64,000 bases of DNA from Gigaspora rosea (lineage: Eukaryota; Glomeromycota; Glomeromycetes; Diversisporales; Gigasporaceae): NCBI GenBank assembly GCA_003550325.1, contig QKWP01000268.1, positions 159,197 to 223,196 of the forward strand, written 5' to 3'. The position numbers and the translations under genes are program-made. Each line of letters starts with the position of its first letter. Within the stretch, counting starts at the first letter, position 1. The notes beneath the pieces are model-generated. The model was not told where the DNA came from, did no database searches, and saw nothing but the letters and a program-made list of their open reading frames with translations. Below, piece after piece: positions 57,240-64,000 of the stretch.

Positions 57240-57671
57240 AGTTATGGGTGGGTAGGCTTCTTCCCAGTCCTTCTCCTATTGTGAGTTTTGTGGATTTGAT
57301 CCTGTCCAAGTTTTGAAGTGTGATCTGACATGTGCTTTTATTTCAGCTTTATCGTTTAGGATTTGGTTAGGGAGGATTATTTTATCTGTGCGCACTGGTT
57401 CTGGTCTTCGTTTCAAGATGCTGTCAAGCATTCTGGTCGTATTTTCTTTGAAATCATTATAACGTCTGTTAATATAGTAATCGATTCTTTTGCTTTGCTC
57501 TTGCGACTTTTCTAGATTATGAGTGGTCCAAATTGTATGACGGATTTGTTTTAATTTGGGATAGTTGTCGATGGGGAATTTAAATCTAATTGAGTAATAG
57601 AGGTAATTTCTAACTCGGCGAGAGTAGATGCGGTATGTAGAAATTTATTTCAAGTTTTTAGGCAGTAGTTA
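57240..57671 (-). pseudogene. LINE linker between endonuclease and RT
   Basis: Continuation of the LINE on the minus strand with stops. Basic, Arg/Tyr-rich and helical in composition, with Leu-Lys-Arg-Arg-Pro-Glu-Pro (about 57400) and other blocks usual just upstream of RT. It ends at the nested foldback element. Confidence 0.65.
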
Positions 57672-58611
57672 GGGGGCTTCCAGAAATTACGTGATTTTTT
57701 AGTGGGTGGGTGGGGTCCCGAAAATATCAGGTTATAATTATAATTCTGGTCAAATTTTTATAATTCTGGCCAAAAGTATAAAATTATAAATTTATTAATA
57801 ACTATTGTTCTACTGGGCCAATTTAGATGATTTAACTACCAAAATGCTCGTCTTGCTGAGACGATTCTAACAAGCCTAAAATCGTTAAAATCTAATTACA
57901 GGGTCCCAAGATCGTTCAACTTTTGTGTAATTTTAATAGTAATTTTTTAGAATTACTAAGTAAATTTCTTTAATATTGAATAACTTTTGATCTACTGGCC
58001 CATTTTGGATGATTTAACTGCCAAAATGTTCGTCTCAGTGTGACGATTCTAACAAGCACAAATTGCTAAATTCCAATTACTAGATCCCAAGATCGATAAA
58101 GATTTGTATTGTTAGATAATCATTTAATTAAATTTGATTAAATAATTGTCTAACAATACAAACCTTTATCGATCTTGGGATCCAATAATTGGAATTGAGC
58201 AATTTTGGGCTTGTTAGAATCGTCTCACTGAGACAAACATTTTGGTAGTTAAATCACCCAAAACGGGCCAGTGGATCAAAGTTATTCAATATTAAAGAAA
58301 TTTACTTAGTGATTCTAAAAAATCACTATTGAAATTATACAAAAGTTGAAATATCTTGGGATCCTGTGATTAGATTTTAATGATTTGGGGCTTGTTAGAA
58401 TCGTCTCAGCAAGACGAACATTTTGGTAGTTAAATCATCTAAATTGGTCTAGTAGAACAATAGTTATTATTAATTTTATAATTTAAAACATATAAATAAA
58501 TTTTAAAAAATATAAAATTTGATTGGCTAATAGAGTATCAGGTGTGGGTGGGTGGTGTAAAATTTTGAAATTTATTAGTAACAAAATATTACATAATTTC
58601 TGGAAGCCCCC
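57672..58611. mobile_element. 940-bp foldback element with TTA duplication, nested in the LINE
   Basis: Left GGGGGCTTCCAGAAATTACG, right end inward GGGGGCTTCCAGAAATTATG; TTA on both sides (57669-57671, 58612-58614). The arms pair over nearly the whole length, the centre being near 58125 (tttaattaaatttgattaaa). Repeated internal palindromes gtctcagtgtgacgattc and similar are of the same kind as in the GGGGGCATCC elements. TTA duplication fits the PIF/Harbinger superfamily. Confidence 0.88.
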
Positions 58612-59300
58612 TTAGAGGACTTGATAGTTAGTAAGTGTAAACATTTGTTCAGGGATTTCAATGGCAAATGTAGGTTGGTTGCTTTTAGTAATAGGGCAAA
58701 AGAACTTCTTCTGCCTGGTATAAGTGTATGGAATGTGTTTGTTAAGTGTTCTTTTAATTGTTGATAACCAAATATTCCAGGTCTTGTTTAATTGCTGAGT
58801 GTCCCAAATTAGGTCTTTTACAGGTAAGGCTTGTGAGAGTAATAAGTCAGTTTTAGCAGAAAAGTTTTCCCAGTCTTCCTTTGTCATTTTGCTATATTGG
58901 TAAATTTTTTGTTTCTTCTTTTTGTTTCGCTGAGTTTTTTGTTTGCAAATTTCTATACGCCAGGTTGTGGAAATAATTTTGTGATCACTATCAGATATGT
59001 AGTCAGCAGCAGTAATGGTTGGTTCATCTATGTCCTGAATTAGATCTGAGTTAAACCAAATGGCATCAATCTGGCTAGAGGTATTCAGTCCTATCCAGGT
59101 GGGTTCCGTGATGTTGTAGAAGGATAGTAGACTAATTGCTTGTATTGCGTTAAGGTTATTGAAGAGTAGAAATTTCTTGTCCCTGAACTGGTTAGCATTT
59201 AAGTCGCCAAGGAGGATTGTGTTCTAGTTCTTTGTTTTTTGCTTCTAGGAACCAGCAAATACTTTTTCTTGAGTTCGTTTGTTGAGTTGAGAGTGGCTAT
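58612..59300 (-). pseudogene. LINE endonuclease (EEP) domain, 3' part
   Basis: Minus strand motifs: Leu-Leu-Gly-Asp-Leu-Asn-Ala (about 59215-59195), Ser-Gln-Ile-Asp-Ala-Ile-Trp (about 59080-59060), Ser-Asp-Ser-Asp-His-Lys-Ile-Ile-Ser (about 58995-58970). These are catalytic blocks of exonuclease-endonuclease-phosphatase LINE endonucleases, which nick target DNA. A 91-codon frame (58887-58612) continues into the linker. The N-terminal part of the domain is missing, consistent with 5' truncation. Confidence 0.85.
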
Positions 59301-59544
59301 ATTTAAATTATTTATTTATTTAAATAATTTTTTTATTTAAATTACTTTTAAGTTTTTTTTTGAATATTACTAAAATAACCAGTGGTGATAATCACTAGTT
59401 ACACAGATTAGATATAAGTTTTAATATATCAATAAGTTTTTTTTATTTCTCGTTTTTTTTTAGTTATTTGTACCAATACTAATATAAAATTTTTTTTTTT
59501 AGATAACAATTTTGATTATCGTTAGTGATAGCAGTTCTTTCATC

Positions 59545-59699
59545 TAGGCCTCCGCATGGGCTGAGTAGAGCTGAGTAGTAGTAATATCCTAACCCTACCC
59601 ATTTATTAATAGGCTTAATTTCCAAGCCCTTACCCTTACTCTAGGGCCCCAAAATTGATACCCAGCCCGGCTCTTAAAGCCGTGAGTACCCATGGGTAA
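59545..59699. mobile_element. Fragment of the TAGGCCT hAT-type family
   Basis: Begins TAGGCCTCCGCATGGGCTGA and continues with tagggccccaaaattgatac and ggctcttaaagccgtgagta, matching the arm sequence of 55132-56221. It stops at an A-run (59698-59711) with no second end. Confidence 0.65.
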
Positions 59700-59860
59700 A
59701 AAAAAAAAAAAGAAATAAAAAATTATTAAGCCTGTTTGATGCATAATCAGCCATATACCATAAATATATATAGTATAAAATGTAAAAAAAAAAAAAACTT
59801 AAAAAAAAGTTTTTACATTATTTTATTCGATATTTACACTTTATTCGATGTTTCCACTTT

Positions 59861-60387
59861 GGGGGCATCCATAAATAACGTTATGTACCCCCTCATAGTA
59901 GCGCTGGACCCCCCCTACTATATAAAAAAATTTTTCAAAATCCATATGTTTATATATAAAATTTCACAAAAACTTGAATATATTATGGTCCAGTGGTCCA
60001 ATCTGGATGATTTTGGTACCATTCGATTCGTCTCTATGTGACGAATCCAATGGTACCAAAATCATTTCATTTGGATTACTGGATCACGTTTTATTAACGA
60101 AATACTATTGATTTTATAGTAATTTTATAAGAAAACATAATAACCAATAGTATTTCGTTAATAAAACATGAACCAGTGGTCCAAATCAAATAAAATTAGT
60201 ACCATTCGAATTCTCTCCTCGAGACGATTCGAATGGTACCAAAATCATACAATTTGGACCACTGGATCAAGTTCTAGACAAATTTTAATAAAAAAATTGT
60301 GTTATGTTTGGGGAGACCCCCCTATATAGTGGAAAATTGTTATATTTTGGGGACCCCCCAAACATAACGTTATTTATGGATGCCCCC
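59861..60387. mobile_element. GGGGGCATCC foldback element, 527 bp
   Basis: Left GGGGGCATCCATAAATAACG and right end inward GGGGGCATCCATAAATAACG, identical over 20 bases. Internal inverted modules around gtctctatgtgacgaatcc (60031-60049) and ctcctcgagacgattcgaat (60212-60231). Flanks share TTT. Compare 24513-25041. Confidence 0.88.
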
Positions 60388-61030
60388 TTTATTCGATGAT
60401 GGTTTTTACAAATTTTTGAAGTTATAAAAAAACCATTTATACTATTTTTTCGCATTTATTACAATTTCAAAATCGATCAACAATATTTAATGACCAAATT
60501 AAATATAACTTAAACATAGAAATAAAATTAAAAGAAATTAAAGAGCCAATCTATTCATATTGTGTATATATATATTATTATCTGTATTCTTTATCCAAAA
60601 TGCATTAGGGATCTATCTATATTAAATTGATGGATACATATATTGGCATCTAATCCAAATTATCAAATCAATCTAAATTAATCAGATTGTGAATCAAAAC
60701 ACTATTTAAAATGTTACCTGATTTGTAATATGTTTATGCAACTAATATAGGTTTAAATTACATATTTTAACTATAAAAGGATTTATTTATTTTTAGAAGT
60801 TTTATTTGTTCAGATCTAAAAAAAATTGATTATCGATTAATATACCATAAAATACGGGCCAGTTTGAAACAAGTTCATAACTTATACTCAGAGTACATAA
60901 ATACAGTAAAAATAGTAAAATATATTGTTCAATATAGTATAGAAATACCTGGGTACAAAGAGATTGAGATATGTAAATACCTGGGGTACACAGGTCCATA
61001 TTTTACAATAAGTTTTAATTGGTAGATAGT
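60388..61030. other. AT-rich interior of the enlarged element
   Basis: No gene. The minus-strand frames 60802-60999 and 60929-61315 are not supported by composition and the latter runs through a hAT-type fragment. Confidence 0.45.
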
Positions 61031-61034
61031 CATG

Positions 61035-61217
61035 TGCATGTATAATGGGCTATCCTGGGCTGGGTAGTGCTGGTACCCAAGCCATACCCATATAATAAAG
61101 GGCCTGCAATTTTTAGCTCTACCCTGCCCTAGGGCTTGTAATTTGATGCCCAAGCCTGGCCCTAGTGGTACTACCTTTAGAGTACCCATAGATAGCCCTG
61201 GCCCATGCAAAGGCCTA
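61035..61217. mobile_element. Small TAGGCCT hAT-type copy or fragment
   Basis: Right end inward TAGGCCTTTGCATGGGCCAG at 61198-61217; the left part (gggctatcctgggctgggta, 61047-61066) is an inverted match. The two halves flank gggcctgcaatttttagctc and ccctagggcttg. Exact left end and duplication were not found. Confidence 0.55.
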
Positions 61218-61800
61218 CTTTCGTCATTGGTATCATTCTCCTTTTGCCGTTGGTGTTTGTCACTGATATTATTAGTCAGCACTTTCATATGTTTATTGTC
61301 ACTAGCAGTTTTCAATTCAGTGCTTGTACTTTTTTTTTCTGGTTTATTAATTCTGATTTGTAATTTCTCCTTTTTAAATTCTTTGAAAACAATTTAATGC
61401 TTTTCATTATTAGCAGACTTGTCAGGCAGGCAGGTACTTTAATTGTATTCAGATTTGGCTTTGACCGTACATAAAACTAAGTATTTATTTTCTTTTGTTG
61501 TTTTCAGTGTATTGCTTATATTGCTCTGATAATTCTTTTTCAGATAAAGGTGTTGTTCCTGTTGTGTATCTTTATCATTAGTATTGGAGTATTTCATCAT
61601 TTATATTAGTAGACCATTGTTACGTCACATTGGTGATATTGATATCTTGTGCTGTTCTTGGTATTTGTCAGTTGTTTTGGCGTGCTGGTGCATTTCACTA
61701 CATTGTTGGTACATTGTATTGAGTTTTCATAGACGTAGTATAATAGTTCAGGATGTAGCAAGATAGTTAGTATAGAATATAGTATGATAGTTAGTAGTAC

Positions 61801-62756
61801 TAGGGATGGTTAGGTTGGTTTAGGTTCAGTTTTGGTTCCAAAACCTTTAGGTTCTATTTTATGAACCTAAGAACTTGGTTTTTATAACTTAGGTTCCAAA
61901 CCTGGTTTGGTTTAGACTAAGTTCTAGAACCTGGTTCTGGAACATGGGTTGGTTGAACTAAGTTTTAGAGCCTGCTCTGGAACCTGGTTTGGTTCGGGTT
62001 AAGTTTTAGAACCTGGTTACAGAATATGGTTCAGTTCATAGAATAACTTTCTTAAAATTGACTAATGTGAATAAATTATCAAGGTAACTTGTATAATTTA
62101 AGTACTTTTTTATATTTCACTAACAAAAAGATCTGCTATAGCTTCATTTAGTAATACTAGTTAATAGATAAAAAATCAACTCAAGTTAGTTAGTTGACTT
62201 AGCCAAGTCAATAGTTAAAATCAACTTAAGATGGTTAGTCGACTTAGCCAAGTCGATTTTTGTAAAGCTGATTTAACCAATTATTATTAAGCTCCTTTCC
62301 ATAATTAGCATTAGTGAATTGACCTGGGTGGGTATCACCTAGGTAAATATTTTTTAGACGGGTCAATTCACTATACATAACTAACAAGAACAATAATATA
62401 AAATCCAAGTAACAATAACATTATTATATTAGTTTATTGTGAAAGTATGTACATCATACTTATAGCAGCTAATAGATACTAAATAAAGATATTTGATATA
62501 TGCAAGAGCAATATAAAAGTATTATACAATAAAAAAAATAGTATATATAAATACTGAACAATCAATATATACTATATATAGTAGAACCTAAAAACCTAAA
62601 AACCTATTAGAATCTAAAAACCTATTTGAACCTAAAAACCTAAAAACCTATTACAAACCTAAAAACCTAGGTTCCAAAATTAGAACCTGGTTTTTGAAAA
62701 ACTAGGTTCCAAAACTAGGTTCTTAGGTTCTGAACCTAGGACCTTTACCAACCCTA
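61801..62756. mobile_element. 956-bp hAT-type foldback with AACCTGGTT repeats
   Basis: Exact octamer AGTAGTAC on both sides (61793-61800, 62757-62764). Ends TAGGGATGGTTAGGTTGG (left) and inward TAGGGTTGGTAAAGGTCC (right). The left arm is a tandem array of ggttctagaacctggttc-type units (61815-62040), the right arm of cctaaaaacctattagaac-type units (62580-62730); the middle is unique and AT-rich. TAGGG ends with an 8-bp duplication are typical of hAT. Non-coding; nested in the 49964-63261 element. Confidence 0.9.
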
Positions 62757-63261
62757 AGTAGTACGGTACTTAATATAGGCGTAGCATAATAGTTAGGATC
62801 TAGTACAATAGTTGGAATCGGGTTGATGTTGTAATTTGTATTTATTTTTTGTATTTTTTTTTAATTTTTTTGTATTTTGTAATAAATTAAATTGTTAAAA
62901 TATATGAATATTCATGTAGTATTTAATATTTAAAGTATATAGTAATTTTTATTATTTGCTTTTTGTTATTTTTTTTTATTTTTTACAACCTGCAAAATTT
63001 GCACAGAAAATAAAATAATTTTTTAACAATCACTAGCAGGATTGCAGATTTGTGCAAATTTTTATTAATTACAGTTTTAAAAAATTTGTACTATATTTAT
63101 TTACCTAATACTAAATGTTATAATTTAGTTTTTAGCAAATTACTTTAAAATTTATATGTAATAATCCAACTTTTAGCAAATTTACTTGATTTTAGAGGTA
63201 GCAAAAATATCTAAATTCATGCAGATCAGTTATAACCTATATGAGAAATGTTTAAGATCCT

Positions 63262-64000
63262 AATTTTGCTATAAATTTTACTATATGTGTATTTTGGTCT
63301 TCCAAATAAGTTTACTTATGCGATTATAATCAATTTGCATAGTAAAATTTGGGCTTTACTATATAGCAACTAGATGCAATCGCTAAAAAAACCTCTTTTT
63401 TTAGCAATCACAAGTAGTTACTATATAGTAAAGTCCAAGTTTTACTGATTAATATTATCAAAGTAAACTTATTTAAAAGATCAAAATACATATACAATAA
63501 AAGTTTTAGCAAGATTCAAGAACATTTTATTAGTTGATTTTTAACTTAACATTAATCAAAAAATTAAAGTTTTTTTAAAAAAAATATTTAATGAACATAA
63601 AAGTTAAAAGTCAAATAATAAAATATTCTCCAATATTGTTAAAAATTTTATTATATGTGTATTTTGATCTTCCAAATAAGTTTACTTAAATGATATTAAT
63701 CGATTTACATAGTATAATTTGAACTTTACTATGTAGCAACTACTTGCAATTGCTAAAAAACCAAAGAGGTTTCTTAGGGATTGCAAGTAGTTGCTATATA
63801 GTAAAGTCCAAATTTTACTATACAAATTAATTATCATCGCTTAAGTAAACTTATTTGCAAGATCAAAATACATATATAATAAAATTTTTAGCAAAAATAG
63901 AAAAGATTTTATTTTGACTTTTAACTTTTACATTTGTCAAATATTTTTTAAAAAAAATTTAATTTTTTTATCAAATGTAAAAGTTAAAAGTCAAATAATA
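63262..64000. repeat. Palindromic repeat, right part, at least two units
   Basis: Units of about 330-350 bp, each a near-palindrome: tagtaaaatttgggctttac and gtaaagtccaagttttact face each other around a tttttagcaatcac loop (63395-63415; second unit 63745-63785). Unit borders carry aaaaattttattatatgtgt and caaataataaaata. The window ends inside it. Non-coding. Confidence 0.75.

Larger units (their letters stand above)
52548..59300 (-). mobile_element. LINE retrotransposon with endonuclease, RT, RNase H (inactive)
   Basis: Minus-strand element flanked by a 17-base direct repeat ATTTAAATTATTTATTT (52531-52547 and 59301-59317) and ending in an A-rich tail (T-rich on the plus strand, 52548-52577). 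Order 5' to 3': endonuclease, reverse transcriptase, thumb, RNase H, Cys/His C-terminus. Two elements are nested in it (55132-56221 and 57672-58611). Without them it is about 4.7 kb. It appears 5'-truncated since the endonuclease starts inside the domain. Frames carry several stops and shifts. The target duplication lies in low-complexity sequence, so it is good but not decisive. Confidence 0.85.
49964..63261. mobile_element. AGGACCC-family element, 2.2-kb class, enlarged to 13.3 kb by insertions
   Basis: Left AGGACCCTGGACATTTCTCA, right end inward AGGATCTTAAACATTTCTCA, flanked exactly by AATTTTGC (49956-49963, 63262-63269). The left 500 bp match 2436-2930 and the right part (61230-63261, without the hAT insertion) matches 18601-19500 in reverse. 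Everything between is later insertions: foldback elements, a LINE with its own passengers, and hAT-like pieces. No transposase of the element itself is seen. Confidence 0.88.

Noticed and set aside
61143..61397. Plus-strand frame 61143-61397 and minus-strand frame 60929-61315
   Set aside because: Both read through the GC-richer hAT-type fragment and lack any known domain or conservation in the sister element at 19 kb.

Overview
The window looks like a repeat-dense, very AT-rich fungal nuclear genome, most probably an arbuscular mycorrhizal fungus (Glomeromycotina, Rhizophagus-like). This rests on two intact genes with short GTAAGT-type introns, decayed Sel1-repeat sequence, relics of FAR1-type MULE, pogo-type and LINE elements, and a great excess of small foldback transposons. 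No database search was possible, so the organism is an inference.

Only two genes appear intact. They are a convergent pair at 32.7-35.6 kb. The plus-strand gene (five exons, 298 aa) ends in a PB1-like domain. The minus-strand gene (five exons, 192 aa) is a Tctex1-type dynein light chain that most resembles DYNLT2B/TCTEX1D2. Almost everything else is transposon-derived.

Layout: 0-6.6 kb is a retroelement relic (zinc-knuckle gag-like block, LTR-like right part) broken by other insertions. 7-8 kb holds a foldback element. 9.6-13.1 kb is a FAR1/MULE transposase pseudogene carrying two small insertions. 14.5-22.4 kb holds several foldback elements and a LINE 3' fragment. 24.5-27.4 kb holds more of them, plus a 288-base assembly gap. 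27.4-29.8 kb has a tRNA-Glu-like retroposon head and a pogo-type transposase pseudogene. 32.7-35.6 kb holds the host genes. 36.7-39.7 kb is a chain of nested or abutting short elements. 41.2-43.8 kb has a Sel1 relic and a ~610-bp tandem array. 45.3-47.2 kb is a plus-strand LINE relic. 47.8-49.4 kb is a second copy of the LTR-like/gag relic. 49.96-63.26 kb appears to be one transposon swollen from ~2.2 to 13.3 kb by nested insertions, among them a minus-strand LINE that itself carries a hAT-like element and a TTA-flanked foldback element.

The most notable find is an apparently non-coding element family with AGGACCC-type ends and 8-bp target duplications. Five copies have exact 8-bp duplications at both ends, one has none, and one runs off the window edge. 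The family spans three size classes. In several places target duplications, interrupted reading frames or an uninterrupted paralogue let the order of insertion be read directly from the sequence.
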